From contig CM043953.1 of assembly GCA_014529385.2 (NCBI GenBank), forward strand, positions 84,826,342 through 84,890,341: a stretch of 64,000 bases of DNA, written 5' to 3'. The notes under the pieces were generated by a model. That model saw only the letters and a program-made list of their open reading frames with translations, was not told the origin of the DNA and did not search any database. This stretch comes from Adiantum capillus-veneris (lineage: Eukaryota > Streptophyta > Polypodiopsida > Polypodiales > Pteridaceae). Of this stretch, positions 10,483 to 25,746 are shown piece by piece. Position numbers and translations under genes: made by a program. Every line of letters begins with the position of its first letter. Position 1 is the first letter of the stretch.

Positions 10483-10911
10483 TCAGTCCACAAAGGGGAG
10501 TAAGCCCAAAGCTTTGTGGAAAGCTTCAAGCTTCTCACGAGCCAATGCCTTTGTGAAAAGATCTGCAAGGTTGTCCTGTGTTGGCACATAAGCCAAGCTG
10601 ATCTCTCCTGCTGTGAGCCTCTCCCTGACATAGTGGTAATGCACCTCAATGTGCTTTGTGCGAGCATGAAAAACTGGGTTCTTCACAACTGCCAATGCGC
10701 TCCAACTGTCAGTGTAGATAGTGTTGGCAGTGTCCTGTCCAACATCTAAATCAGCCACCATAAGGCGTCTGAGCCATACACACTCAACCGTAGCTGTGAA
10801 GACTGCATTGTACTCAGCCTCACAACTCCAAGTGACCATAGTAGGTTGCTTCTTGCTCAACCATGATATACATGAATTGCCAAGCATGAAACAAAAACCA
10901 CTTGTGGACAC
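10483..10911 (-). pseudogene. Inner Copia RNase H domain
   Basis: 142 codons of Copia RNase H: the SGFCFMLGNSCISWLSKKQP strand, the catalytic Glu in SCEAEYNAV, the Asp of YTDSWSAL, and HIEVHYHYVRERL followed by the ADLFTKAL end. It would remove the RNA strand during reverse transcription. The preceding frame ends at 10912 in a TGA where related copies suggest CGA (Arg), so the domain is cut off from RT by one nonsense change. Confidence 0.85.
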
Positions 10912-12223
10912 TCATGTGTCAAAACAACCAGCCCAATTTGAGTCCGAAAAAGCATGTAAGTCTGGCGGCAATGATCCCCCCTTGGGATAAAACAAGCCAA
11001 GATGTAAAATGCCACTAAGGTAGCGGAAAATCCTCTTGACAGCCTCCCAATGCTTAGACCCTGGGCTATGCATAAATCTGCTGACCTGTGAGACTGCAAA
11101 TTGAATATCCGGCCTCGTGTTGCATACATAATAGAGGCAGCCAAGAGCAGTTTGATAAAGAGTGACATCAGTAGGATCGCCAGCATCATGTAGACTCAAC
11201 TTCAAACCTGTTTCCATGGGAGTGGCAATAGGTTTGCAATCCTCAAGTCCAAACTTACATATCAATGTTTCTATGTAACTTTTCTGACACAAAGCAATAC
11301 CACCATCACATTGCTTGAAATGTATACCCAAGTAATGATGCAACAGCCCCAAATCTTTCATCTTGAAAGTAGCATTCAAATAAGCCTTAAATTCAGCAAT
11401 ATGTCTCTCATTTGGTCCAGTGATCAGCAAATCATCGACATAAAGAACCACAATGAGAAGTACATCACCCTCACGCTTTACATACAATGTGCTTTGTATT
11501 GGACTATTTACGAAAGCCTCGTTTGACCAAATGAGTGTCAACTTTCTCATACCAAGCACAAGGAGATTGCTTCAACCCATACAAAGCCTTCTTACATCTG
11601 CACACTTTGTCCTCTTTTCCTTTTATGACAAAACCGCGAGGCTGCATTACATAAACTTCCTCAAATATGTCACCATTCAAGAAAGCAGTAACAATATCTG
11701 ATTGATGTACATCCCAACCAAAATGAGCTGCCAATGCACATAGAAAATGCACAGTAGTCATACGACAATTGGGAGCAAAAGTCTCTTCATAATCTATACC
11801 TTTTTGTTGTGCATAACCCTTTGCAACAAGTCGAGCCTTATGGCGATTGATCTCACCATCCGGCTTGCGTTTCAACTTGTAAACCCACTTCCTACCAATG
11901 GCCTTTTTGCCAGGAGGCAAATCACATAAAGTCCATGTGTCATTCTCTATAAGTGCATCATATTCTGATTGCATGGCAGCCATCCCATTTTCTAAATTCT
12001 GTGCTTCATCAAAAGACAGGTTCCTCAACATCATGTAAGCTAGACACAGCCAAAGCATAACAATCGGATGCATAAGATGGATGGGGAGAGCCTGAACGAG
12101 TACGACTACGAAAAGGTGCATCCAATTTACTGTCATGCAATGTATGCACCAACCATTTTGGCATACCTCTAGCCTGCTCATTTTCAGCCCTTTCCTCATC
12201 AAGTACATCATGTACATCTGCAT
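10912..12223 (-). pseudogene. Inner Copia reverse transcriptase (RVT_2)
   Basis: Two overlapping frames make up the domain. The first part (12223-11504) has the TWTLCDLPPGKKAIGRKWVY start, KARLVAKGYAQQKGIDYEETFAP and HQSDIVTAFLNGDIFEEVYV, containing the first catalytic Asp. The second (11559-10912) has LYVDDLLITG with the catalytic Asp pair, then TRPDIQFAVSQVSRFMHSP. A one-base insertion near 11510-11520 separates them; the copy at 18600-18640 lacks the extra base. All catalytic aspartates remain, but the frame is broken. Confidence 0.9.
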
Positions 12224-12238
12224 CAGTAATAGGTTGAT

Positions 12239-12785
12239 CTATAACATTTTCAGAAACCCCATAGGTTGTACATTTGCCTCATTGGAATTTACATTCGAAC
12301 TTCCCCCTCTGAAAAGAGGAAACAAAGTGTCATAAATGTCATGTGAGATTACATTACTATCTCTAGTACATGACAGCAAAGGCTGAACAGAATCTTCCAC
12401 AAACACTACATCCCGTGAAACCAGAATACGTTTTGTTTGCGGATGATATAACCTGTAACCTTTGCCTTCAGCACTATAACCAACAAAAATACATTTGATA
12501 GCCTTATCATCCAATTTTCTGCGCTGTGTTTGTGGCACCAAAGCATATGCCAAACAACCAAAAACACGCATGTGCTCAATAGAAGGCTTTCTATCATGCC
12601 ATGCTTCATATGGAGTAATAGATTGCAAAGCTTTCGTAGGACACCTGATTAGTACATAAGTGGCACACATGATGGCCTCAAGCCAAAAAGAAAGCAGCAA
12701 AGCTTGAATTTTGACCATACATCGTGCCATTTCCATAAGTGACATGTTTTTCCTCTCAGCAATACCATTTTGCTTACATAAAGAC
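12239..12785 (-). pseudogene. Inner Copia integrase, C-terminal part only
   Basis: Starts within NGIAERKN, the motif holding the third catalytic residue (Glu), and runs through LLLSFWLEAIMCATYVLIRC, PYEAWHDRKPSIEHMRVFGC and FVGYSAEGKGYRLYHP, the usual Copia integrase tail. The zinc-binding region and the first two catalytic aspartates are missing. Upstream sequence jumps straight into gag, a large internal deletion. Confidence 0.85.
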
Positions 12786-13146
12786 TTGCTAGAATATTCC
12801 AAGCCTATTTTGGAGATTTTGTTGAACGTATGTGAGGAACAATGGTACGCTTCACAGACAACGCAATCAATGCATGAGCCTGCGCATCCTTTACATCCCA
12901 ATGAGCTTGTTCTGCCGTAGGCAAAACAACCCTAATAGCAGCAATCCTTGTAGCAAGACCTGCAACATCCTCAACATCGCCTACATCCTCAGAACCAGGA
13001 CGTACATCAATGCCCTACACAATGTTCCAGACGCCCTTTGACACAAGAACATGTTGCATCATATAAGCCCACATAGAGTAGTTGTCCCCATCCAACCTGT
13101 CCTCAACAGCAAACATCTTGAACAGATCTGTGTTGTTGTCAGCCAT
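12786..13146 (-). pseudogene. Inner Copia gag, N-terminal part
   Basis: The start codon at 13146 gives MADNNTDLFKMFAVEDRLDG followed by NYSMWAYMMQHVLVSKGVW, the typical Copia gag opening (ligand-like Trp-containing helix). Another frame continues with a KDAQAHALIALSV-type stretch. Frame breaks and a fusion to integrase near 12786 destroy it. Nucleocapsid and protease are gone. Confidence 0.75.
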
Positions 13147-13494
13147 GGTAAATGCTGCACCTGATGTGAAAACTGCCCGAAAATAGGAGAAACGGAGCGG
13201 GAACAAAACATGCTATATAGCACAAACCGTAGAAGACTATGAGGCACCTGTTATGCAGAAAACGACACAAACAGAAATTCTACACAAAATGTCAAAATAG
13301 CCTGTGCAGTACTGCTTGTAGTGGAAACGGAGACCGAAATGAGCCCGAATAAAAAATCTGAGCAGACTAAGCTCTACAATTCTCCTCAAAATTTTTGTCG
13401 ATCTGCGAATGCTTGCCAAAGCTCACTAAAATCGAAGAAAGTGAGCAGGTGTGTCCTGGAGTAGTTGGCGACTAAGCTCGGGAGGATGTAACCT

Positions 13495-13506
13495 GCTCTG
13501 ATACCA
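13495..13506 (-). promoter_or_regulatory. Primer-binding site of inner Copia
   Basis: Minus strand TGGTATCAGAGC, an exact match to the plant initiator-Met tRNA primer site, two bases from the 5' LTR. Confidence 0.9.
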
Positions 13507-13508
13507 AT

Positions 13509-13739
13509 TGTTGGAATTAGGGTTGCAGAGAAACGCACACAGCTTGGAGAAGACGAAGGAAGCTCAAGGGCACACAATAGAGTGTGTATTACTTAGTGTG
13601 CAAATGAAAAGATAGATAGCCCTAGAGTGATGGATGTATATGTACAATGCTCGGGGGGAAAAACCTCCTACAGAGGGAAAAAATGCCCCGGTGGTCCTAG
13701 TGCGTTCACACACATCACTACCACATGTATTTGGTAACA
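13509..13739 (-). repeat. Inner Copia 5' LTR (231 bp)
   Basis: TG...CA repeat matching 10179-10407 along its whole length, with scattered substitutions. Confidence 0.9.

Positions 13740-16245
<2,506 letters not shown>

Positions 16246-16305
<60 letters not shown>
16246..16305. repeat. (TC)n microsatellite
   Basis: About 30 units joining the LINE-like tail to the second copy of the segmental duplication. Confidence 0.95.
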
Positions 16306-16306
<1 letters not shown>

Positions 16307-16943
16307 GGCTTGGGCCGTGAAAGAATGTGTGGAAGTTCGGATGGAGAAGGGCGGAGCTAAGCAAGAGGACCAATCGAGGAGCAGGAAACTGTGGGTAGGG
16401 GATCTTGTGTCGGGGAGGGGTCAAAAGTCGACCACGATGAAATTACACCAGGAGGAGCTCGTTGGCGTTGCCAGGCACAACCAGTGACTTTTCGTTAGTG
16501 TAGCACATGCTCACAAACCCTAGAACGCCCTCTCCCGTTGTCTATTCTCTGCACGCATGCTGTGGCCATCATTATTGGGTTTTTTAACGCCTTCTCACCT
16601 TAAGGGAATGCCCTAAGTTGGGCTCCTTACCCCGTAGTGGTCGTACCCATGGCCAAAGATGATCAATGTTTTTCGACAAGATGGTGCCCACCTTCGGTAA
16701 AGTGGTAGGTTTGACGTACAACATCAATGGTACACAAGCTGCAGGAAATTGCAGAAGTTAAGGGACATAGCCCGCAGTTTTGGTAAGGAATAATAGGATC
16801 AGCGAAGCTTCAAAGCTTCAACATGCACAAAGTTTCAAGGGACGACTACTTCGGCATGGATTCACGTATGCAAGTGCAAGGATCGAAGAAAGGTGACATG
16901 CATTGATCATGCAACTTATTTCTCTGCATTACAAGCACAAATT
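16306..16943. repeat. Right copy of segmental duplication, part before the Copia LTR
   Basis: Matches 9131-9768 nearly base for base (for example 'cttgggccgtgaaagaatgtg', 'gttgggctcc.taccccgtag'). Confidence 0.85.
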
Positions 16944-17170
16944 TGTTGGAATTAGGGTTGTAAGAAAACACACATAGCTTGGAGAAGACGAAGGAAGCTC
17001 AAGGCACACACTAGAGAGTGTATTACTTAGTGTGCAATGGAAAGATAGATAGACCTAGAGTGATGGGCGTATATATAATGCATGGGGGGAAAAACCTCCT
17101 AAAGAGGGAAAAAATGCCCCGGCAGTCGTAGTGTGTTCACACACATCACTACCACATGTATATAGTAACA
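16944..17170 (-). repeat. Outer Copia LTR, duplicated copy (227 bp)
   Basis: Counterpart of 9769-9994; TGTTGGAATTAGGGTTG to TATAGTAACA. Confidence 0.85.
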
Positions 17171-17345
17171 AATCTCCCCTGGAGTGATGCGGCGAACGAG
17201 AGCTGGCACATGAGTAAAGGGAAGTGCCATGCCCTGAGGACATGATCGGTCCACAAAGGGGAGTAAGCCCAAAGCTTTGCGGAAAGCTTCGAGCTTCTCA
17301 GAAGACAATGCCTTTGTGAAACGTTTGTCCTGTGTTGGCACATAT
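17171..17345 (-). pseudogene. Outer Copia RNase H end, duplicated copy
   Basis: Counterpart of 9995-10178, ending at the same nested-insertion junction ('gcacatat' then TGTTGG). Confidence 0.8.
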
Positions 17346-17562
17346 TGTTGGAATTAGGGTTGCAGAGAAACACACACAGCTGGAGAAGACGAAGGGCACA
17401 CGATAGAGAGTGTATTACTTAGTGTGCAAATGAAAAGATAGATAGCCCTAGAGTGATGGGCGTATATACAATGCTCGGGGGAAAAACCTCCTAAAGAGGG
17501 AAAAAATGCCCCGGCGGTCCTAGTGTGTTCACACAAATCACTACCACATGTATATGGTAACA
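17346..17562 (-). repeat. Inner Copia 3' LTR, duplicated copy (217 bp)
   Basis: Counterpart of 10179-10407 with a short deletion near 17390; ends ATATGGTAACA and is followed by the polypurine tract complement. Confidence 0.88.
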
Positions 17563-17637
17563 AATCCCCCCTGGAGTGATGCGGTGAACGAGAGCTGGCA
17601 CATGAGTAAAGGGAAGTGCCATGCCCTGAGGACATGA

Positions 17638-18132
17638 TCAGTCCACAAAGAGGAGTAAGCCCAAAGCTTTACGGAAAGCTTCAAGCTTCTCACGAGACAA
17701 TGCCTTTGTGAAAAGATCTACAAGGTTGTCGTGTGCTGGCACATAAGCCAAGCCGATCTCTCCTGCTGAGAGCCTCTCCCTGACATAGTGGTAATGCACC
17801 TCAATGTGCTTTGTGCAAGCATGAAAAACTAGGTTCCTCGCAACTGCCAATGCGCTCTGACTGTCAGTGTAGATAGTGTTGGCAGTGTCCTGTCCAACAC
17901 CCAAATCAGCCACCATAAGGCGTCTGAGCCATACACACTCAACCGTAGCTGTGAAGACTGCACTGTACTGAGGCTCACAACTCGAATTGGCCATAGTAGG
18001 TTGCTTCTTGCTCAACCATGATATACATGAACTGCCAAGCATGAAACAAAAACCACTTGTCCAAAAAAGCATGTAAGTCTGGCGGAAATGATCCCCCCTT
18101 GGGATAAAACAAGCCAAGATGTAAAGTGCCAC
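17638..18132 (-). pseudogene. Copia RNase H, duplicated copy
   Basis: 164-codon frame with LGSSCISWLSKKQPTM, CVWLRRLMVADLGVGQD, IYTDSQSALAV, HIEVHYHYVRERLSAGEIGL and FTKALSREKLEAF. The catalytic Glu region reads SSCEPQYSAV instead of SCEAEY, so the Glu is lost (Gln). Otherwise close to 10483-10911. Confidence 0.85.
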
Positions 18133-19135
18133 TAAGGTAGCGGAAAATCCTCTTGACAGCTTGCCAATGCTTAGACCCTAGGCTATGCATAAATCTGCTG
18201 ACCTGTGAGACTGCAAATTGAATATCCGGCCTCGTGTTGCATACATAATAGAGGCAGCCAACATCATTTTGATAAAGAGTGACCTCAGTAGGATCGTCAG
18301 CATCATGTAGACTCAACGTTAAACTTGTTTCCATGGGAGTGGCAATAGGTTTGCAATCCTCAAGTCCAAACTTACATATCAATATTTCTATGTAACTTTT
18401 CTGACACAAGGAAATACCACCATCACATTGCTTAAACTGTATACCCAAGTAATGATTCAACAGCCCCAAATCTTTCATCTTGAAAGTAGCATTCAAATCA
18501 GCCTTAAATTCAGCAATATGTCTCTCATTTGTTCCAGTGATCAGCAAATCATCGACATAAAGAACCACAATGAGAAGTACATCACCCTCACGCTTTACAT
18601 ACAATGTGCTTTCTATTGGACTGTTACGAAAGCCTCGTTTGACCAAATGATTGTCAGCTTTCTCATACCAAGCACGAGGAGATTGCTTCAACCCATACAA
18701 AGCCTTCTTACATATGCACACTTTGTCCTCTTGTCCTTTTATGACAAAATCGTGAGGCTACGTTACATAAACTTCCTCAAATATGTCACCATTCAAGAAA
18801 GTAGTAATAATATCTGATTGATGTACATCCCAACCAAAATGAGCTGCCAATGCACATAGAAAACGCACAGTAGTCATACGAAAATTGGGAGCAAAAGTCT
18901 CTTCATAATCTATAGCTTTTTGCTGTGCATAACCCTTTGCAACAAGTCGAGCCTTATGGCGATTGATCTCACCATCCGGCTTGCGTTTCAACTTGTAAAC
19001 CCACTTCGTACCAATGGCCTGTTTGCCAGGAGGCAAATCACATAAAGTCCATGTGTCATTCTCTATAAGTGCATCATATTCTGATTGCATGGTAGCCATC
19101 CCATTTTCTAAATTATGTGCTTCATCAAAAGACAT
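17975..19135 (-). pseudogene. Copia reverse transcriptase, duplicated copy
   Basis: The N-terminal frame (19135-18758) has TWTLCDLPPGKQAIGTKWVY and HQSDIITTFLNGDIFEEVYV; a stop just after it separates the C-terminal frame (18721-17975), which has ALYGLKQSPRAWYEKAD, LYVDDLLITG and CNTRPDIQFAVSQVSRFM. The frame across 18600-18660 is intact here where the 11510 copy has a one-base insertion. Near 18060 the RT end is joined abruptly to the RNase H frame. Confidence 0.88.
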
Positions 19136-19616
19136 TTTCTAAATTTTGTGTCTCATTGGAATTTACATTCGAACTTCCACCACTGAAAAGAGGCAACAAA
19201 GTGTCATAAATGTCCTGTGAGATTACATTACTATCTCTAGTACATGACAACAAGGGCTGAACAGAATCTTTCACAAACACTACATCTCGTGAAATCAAAA
19301 TACGCTTTGTTTGTAGATGGTACAACCTGAAGCCTTTGTCTTCAGCACTATAACCAAGAAAACTACATTTGACAGCGTTATCATCCAATTTTTTACGCCG
19401 TGTTTGTGGCAGCAATGCATATGCCAAACAGCCAAAAACACGCATGTGCTCAATAGAAGGCTTTCTATCATGCCATGATTCATATAGAGTAATAGTCTGC
19501 AAAGCTTTTTTAGGACACCTAATAAGCACATAAGTGGCACACATTATCGCCTCAAGCCAAAAAGAATGTGGCAAAGCTTGAGATTGGACCATACATCGTG
19601 CCATTTCCGTAAGCAA
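19125..19616 (-). pseudogene. Copia integrase C-terminal region, duplicated copy
   Basis: 163 codons: SFWLEAIMCATYVLIRCPKK, ESWHDRKPSIEHMRVFGC, FLGYSAEDKGFRLYHL, then a Ser/Asn-rich linker. It is joined near 19135 to the RT N-terminus by a deletion relative to the 12.0-12.3 kb copy. Confidence 0.85.
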
Positions 19617-20450
19617 CCTGTTTTTCCTCTGAGTAACAAGATTTTGCTAAGGCATATAAGGCACTGTACATTGGTGTTTTATCCCATGACTAGCCAGAAA
19701 TGCACTAAATTCATGAGACATATACTCCCCCCCTCGATTGGAATGGAGGGTGCTCGTAGTACATTTCGAGACATTTTCAGCCATAGCCAGAAATTATTTA
19801 AAGCACATAAAAACTTCAGACTTTGCTTTCAGCGGAAATATCCATGCATGCCTGGAGTAATCATCAAAGAAAGTCACAAAGTATAGGTAAATTTTGCCCA
19901 AGGACGGAGTTTGCATGGGCCCACAAACATCACTATGCACAAGCTGCAACTTGAATGTGTCCCTAACTGAACCATCCTTTGAAGACTTCGAATGCTGTAT
20001 CTTACCCAAGATACAGCCTTCACAAACATGTTTGGCAGGTGCTTCAAGAGGCAATAAAGAAGCAACCATATCAGATTTCTCCAAACGCAGCAAACTGGAA
20101 AAATTCAAATGACCAAAATGTGCATGCCAAAGTTTTGCATTTGAAATAGCCCTTGAATCTACAACTGCATTTGCAAATTTTTTTCCACACTTGTCATACA
20201 AAGTGAGCTTATACAACCCATGGCAAAAAAGGCCAAATGCAACAATTTCATCACCAAAACTAAGATCATGAACTGTAAATCTGTCATCCACAAATTTGAC
20301 TACAAGTCCAAGTCTAGAAAGTGCAGATACAGACAAAAGATTTTTCTTGATCCCAAGTACATAAAGTGCATCAACAAGTGTGAAAGAGCTGTCATTTGCA
20401 ATAGTAAGCACAATCTTTCCAACTCCCTGAACCGGATAAGAGGCATTGTT
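19617..20450 (-). pseudogene. Copia GAG-pre-integrase and integrase catalytic region
   Basis: The long frame 20411-19794 has VDALYVLGIKKNLLSVSALS (end of protease), LWHAHFGHLNFSSLLRLEKS (GAG-pre-integrase), HVCEGCILGKIQHSK (zinc-binding cysteines), LVHSDVCGPMQTPSLGKIYL (first catalytic Asp) and FFDDYSRHAWIFPLKAKSEV. A different frame continues with HSNRGGEYMSHEF, where the second catalytic Asp (usually SDRGGEY) reads Asn. This part is deleted in the inner Copia at 10-13 kb. Copia similarity stops near 20450; gag and 5' LTR are absent. Confidence 0.85.
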
Positions 20451-20692
20451 GGATGATGAGCTACGTCAGCATATTCCTTTCATGGAAAGTGAAAAGAGGT
20501 ACTCTTTTCAGTACATCTTTGTCATCATGATAACTTGTTTAGCATATTCGAGTGAGTTCTAAATGGGGTCTACACGCTATGTTGTACATGAGCCGGTTAC
20601 ACAAAGTCAAATGAGCATCTAGATCCATGCAGGATGCCACTGTGGAGCACATTAGTGTATCACCACTCTTGTTTTTGAGGACAAAAACACTT
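20451..20692 (+). other. Family-L internal 3' end
   Basis: The stretch 'ccactgtggagcacattagtgtatcaccactc.tgtttttgagga' also occurs next to the L LTRs at 56984 and 60062 (there on the minus strand). It is conserved internal sequence just before the polypurine tract; no coding domain recognised. Confidence 0.6.
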
Positions 20693-20709
20693 CTCCAAGG
20701 GGGGAGTAA
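20693..20709 (+). promoter_or_regulatory. Polypurine tract of family L
   Basis: CTCCAAGGGGGGAGTAA directly precedes the LTR start TGTTAGGAC. The same block, with a variable G run, precedes the L LTRs at 56984 and 60062 on the minus strand. Confidence 0.75.
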
Positions 20710-20888
20710 TGTTAGGACAAGGATCCTAAGGAGCAAGGCTCAAGCTAAGGGGTCAGGGACCTGAGCCAGGGGCTTGGACTACACCAGTGTGGAATGGGGA
20801 TCCGAACTATGGCTAGGGCTAGGAGCGGGCCTATATATAGGGAGGTAGGGCGGTGGATCCAGCATCTCAGTCTCCTAAGTCTTATACA
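20710..20888 (+). repeat. Family-L right LTR (~179 bp)
   Basis: TGTTAGGACAAGG to TTATA(CA). It contains the TATA box CTATATATAG at 20831-20840, the likely promoter in a 5' LTR. Confidence 0.7.
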
Positions 20889-22448
<1,560 letters not shown>

Positions 22449-22586
22449 TGTTGTGTCCAGCCAAGGGATAGGTCAAGAGCCATGACTTACATGCACGTAT
22501 GGGGGCTATATTTAGCAGACCAAGGGCCTTTATATATGGCATAATTGCGTGGATATGTGCATGTGCTAGTCCCCAGTCTCTTATAC
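22449..22586 (+). repeat. Family-L LTR (~138 bp)
   Basis: TGTTGTGTCCAGCCAAGGG to CTCTTATAC, with 'ggccttTATATATgg' as TATA box. The primer site TGGTATCATAGC (22587-22598) follows, then a leader with ATGGAGGCATGG and a (CT)n tract: the same arrangement as at 8862. No matching right end is seen nearby. Confidence 0.65.
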
Positions 22587-22663
22587 TGGTATCATAGCTT
22601 AGGGGAGAGGTACAACATCGAGGAGACATGGAGGCATGGATCTTTTTAGGCATGGAGGCTTGT

Positions 22664-22667
<4 letters not shown>

Positions 22668-22731
<64 letters not shown>
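22668..22731. repeat. (CT)n microsatellite in family-L leader
   Basis: About 32 CT units, 70 bp downstream of the primer site. Confidence 0.95.
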
Positions 22732-22734
<3 letters not shown>

Positions 22735-23737
22735 GAGGTTTTCGTGGTGGCACATTGATGTAGGAATCAAATCTATGTTGGGTTGGGGTTGGGGTTGCAT
22801 GGCGACTTGCATCAAATTGGTCAGGAATAGTGTGAAAGTGGGTCTCCCCATTATGAGGAGCAAAAAAGATTTGCGTCCATATGCATGGTCAAAATGGACC
22901 ACAACGATCGATGCGAGTGCATCGATCGTTGCGAGTGCATCTTCTGTTTCCTGCAATGCTACCTGAGAACGCCATGTCTCCTTAAATTGGCTTCATAATT
23001 CATGATGCCAAATTTCTTTAAAACAAAAGAGGAAAAGTGGTGACCTAATTTGGGCATGCCCCCTTACCAAGGGCTTTGCCCCATGACCTTCCTTACTAAG
23101 GGGCTTTGGCATGACATGGTCAACCGAACAAGGAAAGCAAATTGACATGCAAGATTTTGAAGAAAAGCCATGGATTGGGATCCCTTCAAGACCCAAAAAA
23201 TATGCAAGGAATATCATCAAGGGAACGACCCTTGGATATAGACACATATAGACAAGGCTTTGGCACGCCTCAAGCATGGGTAATGGTAAGGCCAAATTCT
23301 CTAGCATGGTGGCCCTTTTGCAACAAAAAATTTCAAGGTCAACATGCTTGGTGTTTGCATACGAGCAAGGATTTTTTTTTTGAATGATGCAGCCACGGTA
23401 CTTAGGGAGGCATATGGTGCATCCGACAAGATTACAGGTACTCATTTTCAAGTTTTCGTTTCAATTTCTCTATCATTCATATAATCATGTTAATTTTGTT
23501 GGGTTTGTGAATTCAAAATTGTGCAATGATTAGCACCTAAGGGGTATGCCTAAGCTTATCAAGCATGGTTTGATTCTCGTTACATCAAGGTTGTTATTAT
23601 ATGTAGAAATCTCCATTCATCTGTATGGATTTACAAAAATGAATGCTCGTTAATTTTTAAATTTCGCATGCATATGAATTATGCATATGTGGTAGGCTTG
23701 AGATTTGAAACTTGTTTTATACATGCCATGATGCACT
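22732..23737. other. Unassigned DNA left of Gypsy C
   Basis: The minus-strand frame 23451-22993 (152 codons) has no domain I know. Possibly further family-L internal sequence. Confidence 0.45.
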
Positions 23738-23742
23738 GTTAT

Positions 23743-24126
23743 TGTCATAATAATCAACATCTAATTCTCCTAAATGGTTTTCTCATGTTAAATTGATCAT
23801 TTAATATGGGGAAGTGCTAGGGGAGAAAAAGCTAGAATATTGGTTAAACTAGCAGACCGCCGACCACAGTAGGGATCCAAAGGAGCGAAAATAGGGATCC
23901 AAAGGGGGGCGCGGGGGCATCTGTAAAAGAGCCATGTGAAACAATGGGAGCTTAAAAGACCCTAAGGTTCAGCCCATTAAGACTTCCAAAATGCTAAGGT
24001 TTGAAAATTCAAAGGTTGTGTCCAAAGGTCAAACATTGGGGGAATTGGATGCTTTGTGTGTCCCCCAAAAGTCTTTGGCAATACCTACATAGGAAGGGGC
24101 GAGCCTTGCAAGTAGGGGATGAGAGA

Positions 24127-24207
<81 letters not shown>

Positions 24208-25344
24208 GCTCCCTTTACACAAAGGGAATTTCTATTGGATGGCCTTCGAGGTGGACCAATGAAAATTAGACTAGAGTAAATCTTGTTTAATTAATTTAAA
24301 AACACTTAATAAAAGAACCAATAATAATTAAGCTCTCCAGAAGACTCTTGGACAGTCTCCCAAGGGGACCAATGAGCATTCAACAGCCCAATAGCTTGCC
24401 TGATTCCTATTGGCCAGGAGGCAAAGGGGTCCAATGAGAGTTTAGTGCAATTATTAAATTACCTAAAGCTCTCACAAAAGGGGAAAGGGGGACACATGTC
24501 AGAAGGCTATCACTTATGCTGCTTAATTGTCATTGGCTAAGCCTGGGAGGTCCAATAGGATGCTTGCATGAGTAATTAGCAAGGGGGGTCGACCAAGAGA
24601 GAGAGGGGGCTGATTTTTGCAAGGTATTATTGACACACACTCACACTAGCTCATGTGTGAAGTAAAGAAGACTCTCTCTCCTTCTCAAGCTTTAATGGAA
24701 AGCTTATCACCTACTCCAAGCTTGTGAGAAGGGAGGCCTACACCAACAACTCTTGGCTTTGTGATACAAATACAACCAAGAGCCAAGATTTAATGCATGC
24801 TCATCTCCTCTACCATGCTAATTACTAAGCTAAGCTATGCTAATATGAGAGATTGTGTGAGGAGATGTACATCTTTCTTGTAAGAATACTCCTTCCTCTC
24901 AATCTACTCTCATACCCCCCTAGCTCTCACCATCTTCGAAGGTGTGTGAGGTCGTGGGTCTGAGACCGTGAGGGAATTGATGTTGTGTTTGATAAGTGTT
25001 TTGCTTAGTGCATGAAGTTTCCATCTTCATTGCACTAGCTAGTATTGAAGGAACACAAGAAATTGTATTGTAAAATGTGTCTCTTGATGGGAGAAACCAT
25101 AATACAAAGCCTTTTGGAGGGGGGACCGGCTCCATGCAAATCCGGTCCTCAAATGTTGTCAATTGCTTAATTTCTCTCTCTTTTGAAGTATTGTTCATGC
25201 TATCTAACTAGGTGTTATGCTTTTTTTTGCTCTCTCCACCCAAGCACTCTTGTTATTCTCATTAGGAATCTATTCTAATGAAATGCTCACTATGCTCATG
25301 CTATTTTCGGCTACACACAAGTTACTAGGCCATTAAATGTTATA
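23743..25344 (+). repeat. Gypsy C 5' LTR (1602 bp)
   Basis: TGTCATAATAATCAACATC to ATGTTATA. It includes (CT)n(CA)n at about 24130-24206. The 3' LTR has only (CA)n at that point plus about 40 bp more, so the microsatellite has diverged between the two. Confidence 0.9.
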
Positions 25345-25345
25345 G

Positions 25346-25363
25346 TGGTATCAGAGCACAAGG
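25346..25363 (+). promoter_or_regulatory. Primer-binding site of Gypsy C
   Basis: TGGTATCAGAGCACAAGG, the canonical initiator-Met tRNA complement, one base after the LTR. Confidence 0.92.
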
Positions 25364-25746
25364 TTTCTCTTTTCTTGCTCAAGAAGGGAGGTCCTCAAGC
25401 TAGCTATAAATGGTTGGTACTATTAATTGCATGTGAGTAAGTAGAATATGGATTTTTCATCCTTGCAATGCGCCTGCCTTTGTGCAGTTAACGGGGCATT
25501 ACCGTCAAGAGCTATGGTCTTAATAGTGGAGTCCTACGGGGCTTGCCTATGGCTTAACCACTATTGAGCTATTAGAAGCTTGACAGGAGCCGGTGCCGTT
25601 TTGGTGTTGAATGAACCTCTCTTCTATTCCTTCCAATTAATGGTATCCGATCCACAGGTACAGTAGCTTGAGTGATTTTTCTTTAGGGGTAAAGAGGAGT
25701 AGCAACTAGGGCTTGAAGTACCAAATTACAGCTAAAAGTTGTTAGA

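Larger units (their letters stand above)
10179..13739 (-). mobile_element. Inner Copia retrotransposon with both LTRs, internally deleted
   Basis: LTRs at 10179-10407 and 13509-13739 are each about 230 bp, TG...CA, and differ at roughly one base in sixteen by eye. A polypurine tract (minus strand) lies inside the 3' LTR, and an initiator-Met primer site lies inside the 5' LTR. Gene order on the minus strand is gag (N-terminal half), integrase C-terminal half, reverse transcriptase, RNase H: the usual Copia order with most of gag, protease and the integrase catalytic core deleted. At 3.56 kb it is shorter than the usual 4.5-5 kb. It splits an older, related Copia; the flanks (catat / tataag) allow only a short ATA duplication. 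Confidence 0.9.
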